The notes beneath the pieces were generated by a model. It saw only the letters and a program-made list of their open reading frames with translations. It had not been told where the DNA came from and ran no database searches. Below are positions 1 to 7,319 of a stretch of DNA of 37,604 nt, one piece after another (position 1 is the stretch's first letter; each line of letters begins with the position of its first letter). The stretch lies in assembly GCA_011088215.1 (NCBI GenBank), contig JAALKD010000032.1, positions 1 to 37,604 on the forward strand, written 5' to 3'. The stretch is from Sphingomonadales bacterium (GTDB lineage Bacteria > Pseudomonadota > Alphaproteobacteria > Sphingomonadales > Kordiimonadaceae). A program made the translations under genes and the position numbers.

Positions 1-564
1 AGATGCAGGCTTGCGGATAGAACCGCCAGTGTCAGACGCGGTTGCGCCCATAGCGGCGTATCCTGCCACCGAGGCCACCGAACCACCGGACGAACCACCT
101 GGTACAAAGTCATTGTTGCTACCTTCAGCGCGCCAGGGATTTTTCACTGGGCCATAATAGCTTGTCTCGTTCGACGAGCCCATGGCGAACTCATCCATAT
201 TCAGTTTGCCCAGCATTACCGCGCCGTCATCCCACAGATTTTGGGTCACGGTGCTTTCATATTCCGGCTTGAAACCGTCCAGAATATGCGAGCAAGCCTG
301 TGTATGCACACCCTTGGTGGCGAACAGGTCTTTAATACCCACAGGAATGCCGGTCATGCCCTTTTGCTCACCCGCTTTAATTTTGGCGTCAGCGGCACCT
401 GCGGCGGCCATCGCTATTTCCGGTGTCTTAACAATATATGCATTCAGGCTGTCTGAGGCGTCTACCGCGGCGATATGCGCTTCGGTCAGCTCGCGAGACG
501 ACAGGTCGCCTTTTTTCATCAGATCGCGCGCTTCTGCGATTTTCATTTTTGTTAAATCAGTCAT
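1..564 (-). CDS. gatA: GatA, glutamyl-tRNA(Gln)/aspartyl-tRNA(Asn) amidotransferase subunit A (partial)
   Basis: The first 188 codons are present; the gene runs off the left edge. GatA is the amidase subunit of the GatCAB complex, which releases ammonia from glutamine to convert misacylated Glu-tRNA(Gln) or Asp-tRNA(Asn). The visible part has the catalytic lysine context [10 protein letters not shown], the amidase-signature loop PGGSSGGS and the [12 protein letters not shown] segment, which supply the Ser-cisSer-Lys triad. The start ATG lies 10 bp after the gatC stop, so the two genes form a gatC-gatA operon on the minus strand. Known for the family: full length is about 480-490 residues, so more than half is missing because of the window edge, not a lesion. 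Confidence 0.95.
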   Translation of the reverse strand, partial: MTDLTKMKIAEARDLMKKGDLSSRELTEAHIAAVDASDSLNAYIVKTPEIAMAAAGAADAKIKAGEQKGMTGIPVGIKDLFATKGVHTQACSHILDGFKPEYESTVTQNLWDDGAVMLGKLNMDEFAMGSSNETSYYGPVKNPWRAEGSNNDFVPGGSSGGSVASVAGYAAMGATASDTGGSIRKPAS

Positions 565-574
565 CTGCCCGCCC

Positions 575-865
575 TTACTCGATCACTTTAGGTACAGCAA
601 AAAAGCCGTATTCAGCTTTTGGTGCGTTTTTCAGCACGCTGTCGGCTTTGTCGCCGTCGGTAACCTTGTCATCGCGCCATCGCAGTTTCGCGTCCACCAC
701 ACTGGCCATTGGCTCGATATTGTCGGTATTGACTTCATTAAGCTGCTCAACCCATCCAATGATGTTATTGAGCTCGCCCGCCAAGGGCTCAAGCTTATCG
801 TCTTCAATTTTTATTCGCGCCAGCCGCGCGATTTTGGCAACTGTTGCCTGATCGATATTGGACAT
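575..865 (-). CDS. gatC: GatC, Glu-tRNA(Gln)/Asp-tRNA(Asn) amidotransferase subunit C
   Basis: A 96-residue protein of normal GatC length. It begins [18 protein letters not shown] and has the family pattern: an N-terminal helical hairpin, the [20 protein letters not shown] segment, and a C-terminal strand containing [12 protein letters not shown]. GatC wraps around GatA and GatB and stabilises the amidotransferase needed to make Gln-tRNA and/or Asn-tRNA where the direct synthetase is absent. It is the first gene of a minus-strand operon with gatA 10 bp downstream, and is divergent from the GNAT gene at 993 with a 127-bp spacer that should hold both promoters. Confidence 0.95.
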   Translation of the reverse strand: MSNIDQATVAKIARLARIKIEDDKLEPLAGELNNIIGWVEQLNEVNTDNIEPMASVVDAKLRWRDDKVTDGDKADSVLKNAPKAEYGFFAVPKVIE

Positions 866-992
866 GAAAAATTCCCGTTAGGCATGAAATTTCGGCGCTG
901 TCTCGTTTAAAGTTGGAAGTCGCGCATAAAATCTGCTGAAATCAGCGCGGAACTTAACGCCACAAAGGCTTTGCCGCAAGTAGGGAATTAAC

Positions 993-1535
993 ATGATGAC
1001 CGCAAAAATTCAGATACGCGGTGCTATGCCTTCTGATGCGCGGCAATTGAACCACTATATCCAACGTATTTACAGCACCAGTAATCATCTGGTGACAAAG
1101 CCCGGAGAGTTCCGTATCCGCCCATTTCGGCAGCGATTCTGGATTGCAGGAAAAGCGTCAAACCCTTTTGAAACCTGTCTTGTAGCACTTTTAGATGGTG
1201 ATATCATCGGCATGTTGGACAGTTGGACGGACCGGCGCGCGCGGGTAAAACACGTTACCACCTTTGCCATGTCGGTTGACCCTAACCACGCCAGACAAGG
1301 CATTGGCACGTTGCTGCTTGATAAATTCACCAACTGGGTGGCGGAAAATCCGCGCCTGGACAAAATCGAACTACATGTGCACGCAGACAACGCTCCGGCC
1401 ATTGCCCTCTACAAAAAAGCAGGCTTTACAGTGGAGGGAACCCGCAAACGAGCGATAAAATATAATGATAACCGTTTCATTGATGACATTCTGATGGCAT
1501 ATTGGCCAAATTCATCAAGCGTTGAAACGAAATAA
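993..1535 (+). CDS. GNAT family N-acetyltransferase (RimI-like fold)
   Basis: 180 residues. The C-terminal half has the GNAT acetyl-CoA site: a beta strand around residues 85-95 (VTTFAMSVDPNHA), the pyrophosphate-binding loop RQGIGTLL matching Q/RxxGxG/A, and the C-terminal signature with DNAPAIALYKKAGF. The N-terminal part (IQIRGAMPSDARQLNHYIQ) is the usual first strand and helix. Two adjacent ATG codons exist at 993 and 996. The substrate cannot be read from the sequence; single-domain proteins like this acetylate amino groups of proteins or small molecules. The DUF3089 gene starts 11 bp after its stop, so the two are probably co-transcribed. Confidence 0.85.
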   Translation: MMTAKIQIRGAMPSDARQLNHYIQRIYSTSNHLVTKPGEFRIRPFRQRFWIAGKASNPFETCLVALLDGDIIGMLDSWTDRRARVKHVTTFAMSVDPNHARQGIGTLLLDKFTNWVAENPRLDKIELHVHADNAPAIALYKKAGFTVEGTRKRAIKYNDNRFIDDILMAYWPNSSSVETK

Positions 1536-1546
1536 AGGACAGCTTC

Positions 1547-2692
1547 ATGGCGATGCGCGCAAAACCCGCAGGAATATTTTTAGCGATTGTCGCTGGCATA
1601 ATTGTGCTTGTGCTGGCTGGATTCATGTGGATTCAGGCAGATCCAACCCGGGCGCTACGTGTGGCGTTTACGCCAGGGGAGCCCTTCGCGGCGATCAGTA
1701 CCGACCCGATTGACTATACTGACGACGTCAACTGGGCTGCTCTACCCAGAAGCAAGACATACGCAAGCGCAAAGCCTTCAGGGATTGTGGATATTGCGGT
1801 CATTCCGGGTGCGGATGTCTTTTTTGTTCACCCCACAACCTACCTAAGCCGTGACACATGGAATGCGCCGCTTGACCATGCTGATGCCAACTTGCGCATT
1901 GAAAAACGAGTGTTGAAAACCCAGGCAAGCGTTTACAATCAAGCGGCAAAAATTTACGCTCCACGCTATCGGCAAGCAACATTTGGCGCGTTCTTTGACC
2001 AGGAAGGCGACGGCCTGCAAGCACTCATATACGCCTACACTGACGTGCAAAGGGCCTTTGATCAGTTCATCGCGGACAGAAACGACGACCGACCTTTCAT
2101 TCTGGCAGGTCATAGCCAGGGCTCGTTGCACGCACTTGCGCTCTTGAGGCAACGTATCGTTGGCACACCGCTGGCGGACCGTATGATCGCTGCATATATC
2201 ATCGGCTGGCCAGTTAGCATCGAAGCTGATCTCGGCGCGCTGGACGGCATCGAAGCCTGTGCATCCGCCCAAGACACTGGCTGTGTGATCTCATACCAAA
2301 CCTTTGGTCCCAAGGGCGACACTAGCGGCCTTAAGGTTTATTTTGAAACGACTGTTGGCCTTGGCGGCATGCCCCGCAAAGGCACAAAAATGCTCTGCAC
2401 CAACCCGCTCACATGGGAAATAGACGGCACGGCGTCCGCCAGCGCTCATAGTGGCGCGCTGGAGCGGGTCAGTGATGATGACCCGCTCGGCAGCCCGGTT
2501 ATCAGCTTCAATGGAGCGCGCTGCGGAGAAGACGGCTTCTTATACTTGGAGAATGAACCAGGGGAACCCTGGCAGCATCTTAAAATGGCTGGTGAAAATT
2601 ATCATGTTTATGACTACCAAATGTTCTATATGAATGTGCGCAATAACGCCGCAACAAGGACACTCAATTGGTTCAAATCGAACAACAACTAG
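1547..2692 (+). CDS. DUF3089 family alpha/beta hydrolase-like protein, membrane anchored
   Basis: 381 residues. Residues about 9-29 form one hydrophobic helix (FLAIVAGIIVLVLAGFMWI) after a positively charged start, consistent with an N-terminal anchor or uncleaved signal. The body matches DUF3089: a VFFVHPTTY motif near residue 90, then the nucleophile elbow GHSQGS with the presumed catalytic Ser near residue 188, then IIGWPVS. These features suggest a serine hydrolase facing the periplasm; the substrate is unknown. An AAGGA-like ribosome site lies about 8 bp before the ATG. The 3' end almost touches ruvX (19-bp gap), so it may be transcribed with it. Confidence 0.8.
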   Translation: MAMRAKPAGIFLAIVAGIIVLVLAGFMWIQADPTRALRVAFTPGEPFAAISTDPIDYTDDVNWAALPRSKTYASAKPSGIVDIAVIPGADVFFVHPTTYLSRDTWNAPLDHADANLRIEKRVLKTQASVYNQAAKIYAPRYRQATFGAFFDQEGDGLQALIYAYTDVQRAFDQFIADRNDDRPFILAGHSQGSLHALALLRQRIVGTPLADRMIAAYIIGWPVSIEADLGALDGIEACASAQDTGCVISYQTFGPKGDTSGLKVYFETTVGLGGMPRKGTKMLCTNPLTWEIDGTASASAHSGALERVSDDDPLGSPVISFNGARCGEDGFLYLENEPGEPWQHLKMAGENYHVYDYQMFYMNVRNNAATRTLNWFKSNNN

Positions 2693-2711
2693 GCCGCAAA
2701 GGCCGAGCGAA

Positions 2712-3167
2712 ATGAGCGTCGCCTCAATCGCTGAGTTGCGATCAAGACTTTCAATGGGCGAGCGGCTTCTGGGGCTGGACATTGGTAGCAAAACCATTGG
2801 TCTTGCGTTGTCGGACATCACGCTGACCATCGCTACACCAATGGAGACAATCAAGCGCACCAAATTCAAAGTAGACGTCGAGCGGCTGCGCGAGATTGTC
2901 ACTGACCAAAAAGTGGGCGGATTTGTACTAGGTTGGCCTGTCAACATGGATGGAAGCGAAGGCCCGCGCTGCCAGTCAACTATGGCTTTTTCGCGCAACC
3001 TGGCCGAAAAAATAGACCTGCCGCAGGCACTGTGGGACGAACGATTATCAACGTCGGCGGTTGAGCGAACATTGATTGAGGCTGACCGCAGCCGGGCGCG
3101 GCGCAAGCAGCTGGTTGATAAAATGGCTGCAGCTTACATCCTGCAAGGCGCGCTGCATGCGATGTAG
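2712..3167 (+). CDS. ruvX: RuvX/YqgF, Holliday junction resolvase-like / pre-16S rRNA nuclease
   Basis: 151 residues from ATG 2712; an open frame extends further upstream but would overlap the preceding gene by some 60 bp, so the later start is preferred. RNase H-fold motifs are visible: LGLDIGSKTIGLALSD with the first catalytic Asp, GWPVNMDGSEGPR (family form GxPxxxDGxxGPR), and WDERLST with the second acidic residue. YqgF matures the 5' end of 16S rRNA in E. coli. The C-terminal helix KMAAAYILQGAL is also typical. It lies directly upstream of pyrB, a common alphaproteobacterial order, with a 93-bp gap likely to hold the pyrB promoter. Confidence 0.92.
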   Translation: MSVASIAELRSRLSMGERLLGLDIGSKTIGLALSDITLTIATPMETIKRTKFKVDVERLREIVTDQKVGGFVLGWPVNMDGSEGPRCQSTMAFSRNLAEKIDLPQALWDERLSTSAVERTLIEADRSRARRKQLVDKMAAAYILQGALHAM

Positions 3168-3260
3168 TCCGCTGGTCAAATCACCCAAAACTCCACGAAT
3201 AATAATAATTTAACTAACCGTCTTGCGAGCCAATAGCTTTGCGCTTATAAGGCGGGCTTA

Positions 3261-4265
3261 ATGAATAAGCATTCGACCGACCAGTCTTCCTATCCGCGCG
3301 CGGACGTTGATCCGCCGTCGGGAAAGCTTTTTCCGCACAAACACTTGCTGGGCATTTGGGGTCTTGATCCGACCGCAATTAAACATCTTCTTGATGTCGC
3401 CGACGGTTATGTGGACTTAAACAGACAGCCCGTAAAATCAGCACCCACTTGCGCTGGCCTTACCCAGATCAATTTATTCTTCGAAAATTCAACGCGCACG
3501 TTAATGAGTTTTGAGATCGCAGGCAAACGGCTGGGGCTTGACACCATTTCAATGGCAACCGGCAACTCCTCGATAAAAAAGGGCGAGACCATGCTGGACA
3601 CCGCCGCCACACTTAACGCCATGCACCCAGACGTGCTGGTCATGCGCCACGGCGACAGCGGCGCGGTAAAACTGCTAGCAGAGAAAATGGACTGCGCCGT
3701 GATCAATGCCGGTGATGGCAGGTCCGAGCACCCGACGCAGGCATTGTTAGATGCGCTGACAATTCACCGCCGCAAGGGCAAAATTAACGGCCAAACCATT
3801 GTTATATCAGGCGATGTGGCACACAGCCGGGTGGCACGCTCCAATATTTATCTGCTCAATGCCATGGGCGCTCGGGTCCGGCTTGTGGCTCTGCCAACTC
3901 TGCTGCCCGCCGACGTAGGCGAACTGGGCGTTGAAGTTTTCCACCATATGGAAGACGGCCTCGCGGGAGCCGATGTAGTGATGATGCTGCGCCTGCAAAG
4001 CGAACGAATGAACGGCGCATTCCTGCCGTCACTACGCGAATATTACCATTTCTGGGGCCTAACGCGCGAGAAGTTAAAAGTAGCCAAGGACGATGTACTG
4101 GTTATGCACCCGGGGCCAATGAACCGCGGCGTGGAGATAGCCTCGGACGTTGCCGACGACTTGGATCGCTCCGCCATCGAAGAACAGGTTGAAATGGGTG
4201 TTGCTGTTCGCATGGCCTGTATTGATATTCTGACCAAGGAATTACGTTCAGGTACAGGTTCATGA
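3261..4265 (+). CDS. pyrB: PyrB, aspartate carbamoyltransferase catalytic subunit
   Basis: 334 residues. PyrB condenses carbamoyl phosphate and aspartate in pyrimidine synthesis. Motifs in order: the carbamoyl-phosphate loop [15 protein letters not shown] near residue 75, [17 protein letters not shown] near 150, and [11 protein letters not shown] near 280. An AAGGCGG ribosome site lies 6-7 bp before the ATG. The chain is about 20 residues longer than the E. coli catalytic chain because of an N-terminal extension, as in Pseudomonas PyrB, where that extension is involved in assembly with PyrC'. The stop overlaps the pyrC start by 4 bp (ATGA), implying translational coupling and matched amounts. 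No pyrI-like regulatory gene is seen. Confidence 0.96.
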   Translation: MNKHSTDQSSYPRADVDPPSGKLFPHKHLLGIWGLDPTAIKHLLDVADGYVDLNRQPVKSAPTCAGLTQINLFFENSTRTLMSFEIAGKRLGLDTISMATGNSSIKKGETMLDTAATLNAMHPDVLVMRHGDSGAVKLLAEKMDCAVINAGDGRSEHPTQALLDALTIHRRKGKINGQTIVISGDVAHSRVARSNIYLLNAMGARVRLVALPTLLPADVGELGVEVFHHMEDGLAGADVVMMLRLQSERMNGAFLPSLREYYHFWGLTREKLKVAKDDVLVMHPGPMNRGVEIASDVADDLDRSAIEEQVEMGVAVRMACIDILTKELRSGTGS

Positions 4266-5503
4266 AAACAGCTTATACAAATGCTCGAATTGTGGACCCG
4301 GCAACAGGCTTTGATGGCACAGGCACACTGATCGTAAGCGACAACACCATTGAAGCATACGGTGCCGATGCCGACACCAGCGGCTGCACAGAAACGATAG
4401 ATTGCGGCGGACGAGTGCTGTGCCCCGGCTTCATTGACATGCGCGCCCATGCGGTTGACGCAGCCTCTGCGTTGGCGGGCGGCATCACCACCATCATCCT
4501 GCAACCAGACCAAACAACAACCATCGACACCGACGCAGTGGTTGAACGTATTCGCCACCGCTCCGTCGACAGCCAGATTGTCAGCGTCTACCCCATGGGA
4601 GCAGCAACACAGGGAATGAACGGCAAGCAAATCGCCGAGATTGGCCAGATGCAGCAGTCTGGTGCAGTTGGTTTCACCGACTGTAACCAAGCGGTTGCAG
4701 ATGCACAGGTTATGCGTCGCTTGCTGGAATATGCCGGGCATTTTGATGCGTTGATTGTGCAATATGCTGAGAATGCAGAACTTGGTGCCGGTGCCATCGC
4801 CCACGAGGGTGAAATTGCCACACGCCTGGGGCTGGCCAGCGCTCCCGCTGCAGCAGAGGCCATGCAAATCGACCGGGACAGCCGGTTGGCCGAACTGACC
4901 GGTGCGCGGCTGCATTTTGCACTCATTTCATCCAAAGACGGCGTTGACGCTGTGCGCGCAGCCAAGGCTAGGGGCATCCGCGTCACCTGCTCCACCGCGC
5001 CGCATTATTTGCACCTGAATGACAATGCCGTAGAAGGCTACCGTACTTTTGCCAAGGTTCGCCCGCCTCTGCGCAGCGAGGAAGACCGGTTGGCACTAAT
5101 CGCTGCGGTAGCCGACGGCACCATCGACACACTTGTCAGCGACCATTCCCCCAAAAGTGCTGACGTGAAACGCCTGCCGTTCGCGCAAGCAGCCTCAGGC
5201 ATAGTGGGCTTCGAAACACTTCTGGCACTTTCATTGGCGCCAGTTCATGCCGGCAAAATCGACCTGATGACCATGCTGGAGGCGCTGACGATCAACCCGG
5301 CGCAATTACTCGGCCTACCAACAGGTACGCTCGCCGCCGGCTCATTTGCTGACTTCGTGATCTTTGATCCGGACAAACCGTGGCGCATTGACGCCGACAC
5401 CTTGATTTCCAGCGCCAAAAACACACCGTTCGATACACTGCCGGTTCAGGGCCAGGTATGGCGCACGGTTTCGGACGGCGTTTCGGTTTTCGAAAGGGCA
5501 TAA
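4262..5503 (+). CDS. pyrX: PyrC'/PyrX-like dihydroorotase homologue, probably catalytically inactive
   Basis: 413 residues, overall a type I dihydroorotase: N-terminal composite sheet, then the TIM-barrel segments [31 protein letters not shown] and [11 protein letters not shown]. The metal site is degraded. The usual DxHxHxR after PGFI reads DMRAH, so the first ligand His is Arg. The AHCE strand reads QYAE, so His is replaced by Gln. The CHVST strand reads ALISS, so His is replaced by Leu. Only the Asp of SDHSP and one His remain. Inactive homologues of this kind (PyrC' of pseudomonads) serve as structural partners of PyrB. Coupling to pyrB by ATGA fits that. A true dihydroorotase should be encoded elsewhere. 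Automatic annotation would probably call this pyrC. Confidence 0.85.
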   Translation: MKTAYTNARIVDPATGFDGTGTLIVSDNTIEAYGADADTSGCTETIDCGGRVLCPGFIDMRAHAVDAASALAGGITTIILQPDQTTTIDTDAVVERIRHRSVDSQIVSVYPMGAATQGMNGKQIAEIGQMQQSGAVGFTDCNQAVADAQVMRRLLEYAGHFDALIVQYAENAELGAGAIAHEGEIATRLGLASAPAAAEAMQIDRDSRLAELTGARLHFALISSKDGVDAVRAAKARGIRVTCSTAPHYLHLNDNAVEGYRTFAKVRPPLRSEEDRLALIAAVADGTIDTLVSDHSPKSADVKRLPFAQAASGIVGFETLLALSLAPVHAGKIDLMTMLEALTINPAQLLGLPTGTLAAGSFADFVIFDPDKPWRIDADTLISSAKNTPFDTLPVQGQVWRTVSDGVSVFERA

Positions 5504-5507
5504 CCAA

Positions 5508-6107
5508 ATGGACTTTTCGCTAACCACTGGCGTTATTCTTGTCGCAAGTTACCTGCTCGGGTCAGTGCCTTTTGGTTTGGTCCTCACACGCATTTCCGGC
5601 TTGGGTGATATCCGCGAAATCGGCTCAGGCAACATCGGCGCCACCAATGTACTGCGCACCGGACGAAAAGACTTGGCGCTTGCAACGTTATTGTTAGATG
5701 CGGGCAAAGGCGCAATAGCCGTGCTCGTTACCGCTTATCTTTTAGATATGCCAACCTATGCCGCTGCAGCCGGGATGGCAGCCTTCATCGGCCATTGTTT
5801 TCCGGTTTTCCTGAAGTTCAATGGCGGCAAGGGTGTTGCTACTTTTTTTGGTACGGTGTTTGCCGTGTCCTGGCTTGTTGGCCTGATAGCAGGCGGCGCG
5901 TGGCTGCTCACGGTAGCGGTATTCCGCATGTCATCGCTTGGTGGACTGACCGCAGCGGCAAGCGCACCGATTGCTGGCTATTATTTGCTCGCAGGAAATA
6001 GCTGGGTATTCCTTTTGGCGATGACGGTGGTGATTTCCATTCGCCACCGAGACAATATCAGCCGAATAGCCGAGGGAACCGAATCGAAAATCGGCAAAAA
6101 GAAATAA
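5508..6107 (+). CDS. plsY: PlsY, glycerol-3-phosphate acyltransferase (acyl-phosphate dependent)
   Basis: 199 residues of an integral membrane enzyme that transfers the acyl group from acyl phosphate to glycerol 3-phosphate, the first step of phospholipid synthesis. The three family motifs are present: SVPFGLVLTR followed by GSGNIGATNVLRTGRK (residues about 18-55), DAGKGAIAVL near 67, and GHCFPVFLKFNGGKGVATFFG near 95-115. Five hydrophobic segments fit the known topology. The start is 4 bp after the pyrC stop and dprA begins 8 bp after its stop, so pyrB-pyrC-plsY-dprA read as one operon. Confidence 0.95.
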   Translation: MDFSLTTGVILVASYLLGSVPFGLVLTRISGLGDIREIGSGNIGATNVLRTGRKDLALATLLLDAGKGAIAVLVTAYLLDMPTYAAAAGMAAFIGHCFPVFLKFNGGKGVATFFGTVFAVSWLVGLIAGGAWLLTVAVFRMSSLGGLTAAASAPIAGYYLLAGNSWVFLLAMTVVISIRHRDNISRIAEGTESKIGKKK

Positions 6108-6115
6108 AGAGGCAT

Positions 6116-7108
6116 ATGCCAGCCAACAATGCGCAACGACTTGCAAAGGTAAGATTGGCTCGCAGCCAAGGCATTGGCCCTGTCACATTCCTAAAGCTCA
6201 TCGAGATACACAGCGACGCGACTACCGCAATCGACGCCTTACTGGACGGGCCGCATGCGCGGAAAGTAGCCAGCCTTGATCATGCCAGAGCTGAATTGGC
6301 CGCAGCGGCAAAAATTGGTGCAACAACACTGTGCCTCGGCGACCCAGAATATCCCAAGCGTTTAGCCGCAATAGCGGATGCGCCTCCCTTGTTGCATTGC
6401 CTCGGAGACCTTTCTCTGCTCGACGCACGCATCGTCGCGGTTGTCGGTGCCCGCAACGCCAGCGGTGCCGGGCTTAAACTAACACGATCAATTACGACCG
6501 GGCTCGGCAAAATAGGTATTTGTATTTCGTCGGGGTTAGCGCGCGGCATCGACGCCGCGGCCCATGGCGCAGCGCTTGAGACCGGCACCATCGCCTGCCT
6601 TGCGGGCGGTCCGGATATTGTTTATCCGCCCGAGAACAAGCACCTATATGAAAACATTGCCGCCAATGGCCTGTTGGTCAGCGAAATGCCGATTGGCACC
6701 AAACCACAGGCGCGCCATTTCCCACGTCGAAACCGAATTATATCCGGCTTGTCAGACGGCGTTTTGGTCATTGAAGCCGCAACCCGGTCAGGCTCACTGA
6801 TCACCGCGCGTCTTGCAGGCGAGCAAGGTAGAGACATTTTTGCTGTCCCCGGTTCACCGCTGGACCCCCGCTCTGCCGGGGCAAATAGGTTGATAAAAGA
6901 CGGTGCGATTTTAGCACGCAACGCGGAAGATATCATCAGCGAGCTGGCTTCGCCCAAACTACAAAAGAAAAAGGTCACAACAGCGCGCGCAAACCCCAAA
7001 GAAAACACAGTACCGCAAGCAGTGGCACCGACCATTACCCCAGGGGATTTAATGACAATACTTAGCCCCAGCCCTATCCATATTGACGAAATTGTTTTGC
7101 TAAACTGA
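6116..7108 (+). CDS. dprA: DprA, DNA-processing protein, C-terminus cut by an in-frame TGA
   Basis: 330 residues. DprA binds single-stranded DNA and loads RecA during natural transformation. An N-terminal helical domain is followed by the Rossmann/LOG core: VVGARNASGAG near 105, SSGLARGIDAAAHGAAL near 140, GGPDIVYPPENKHLY, FPRRNRIISGLSDGVLV and GSLITARLAGEQGR. A linker then leads into the C-terminal winged helix (MTILSPSPIHIDEIVLLN), where the frame stops at TGA 7106-7108. The next 31 codons in the same frame complete the winged helix. The core is intact, so a shortened DprA may be made; whether the domain loss matters here is unknown. Confidence 0.92.
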   Translation: MPANNAQRLAKVRLARSQGIGPVTFLKLIEIHSDATTAIDALLDGPHARKVASLDHARAELAAAAKIGATTLCLGDPEYPKRLAAIADAPPLLHCLGDLSLLDARIVAVVGARNASGAGLKLTRSITTGLGKIGICISSGLARGIDAAAHGAALETGTIACLAGGPDIVYPPENKHLYENIAANGLLVSEMPIGTKPQARHFPRRNRIISGLSDGVLVIEAATRSGSLITARLAGEQGRDIFAVPGSPLDPRSAGANRLIKDGAILARNAEDIISELASPKLQKKKVTTARANPKENTVPQAVAPTITPGDLMTILSPSPIHIDEIVLLN

Positions 7109-7204
7109 GGCGCAGCGGACACGATTCTTGCTGAACTACAATTACTTGAATTAGACGGAAAAGTAGCGCGCCATAGCGGCGGTCGTTTTAGTAGAATTGT
7201 ATGA
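7109..7204 (+). pseudogene. dprA: Remnant of the DprA C-terminal winged-helix domain after the in-frame TGA
   Basis: Reading straight on from the dprA stop in the same frame gives GAADTILAELQLLELDGK, then VARHSGGRFSRIV and a TGA at 7202-7204. This is the expected end of a DprA winged helix (recognition helix with LAELQLLEL, then a beta wing with GGRFSR). With the TGA read as a sense codon the protein would be 362 residues, a normal alphaproteobacterial length. Family alignment would place Gly near the stop position, so GGA to TGA by one substitution is a plausible origin (inference). Other genes here end in TGA, so a reassigned code is unlikely. Confidence 0.8.
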
Positions 7205-7319
7205 AAAATAAACAATCCCGTTGCATTGAGCGCCGCATCCCTCTAGGTGAGAACAAAAGTTATTGGCCGCAACATCCCCCTTTTATAGTGCGGTGCCAGT
7301 GTTGGAGACGGAAAACTTT

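Noticed and set aside
3223..3250. Promoter-like TTGCGA and TTATAA upstream of pyrB
   Set aside because: The transcript would begin only a few bases before the ATG and would omit the AAGGCGG ribosome site, so it is probably chance.
4043..4915. A 290-codon minus-strand frame across pyrB and pyrC
   Set aside because: It overlaps two well-supported genes, is cysteine-rich and has no recognisable domain; it is a shadow frame.
7106..7108. Selenocysteine or reassigned UGA in dprA
   Set aside because: No hairpin resembling a selenocysteine element was evident, DprA is not a known selenoprotein, and TGA serves as the normal stop for other genes in the window.
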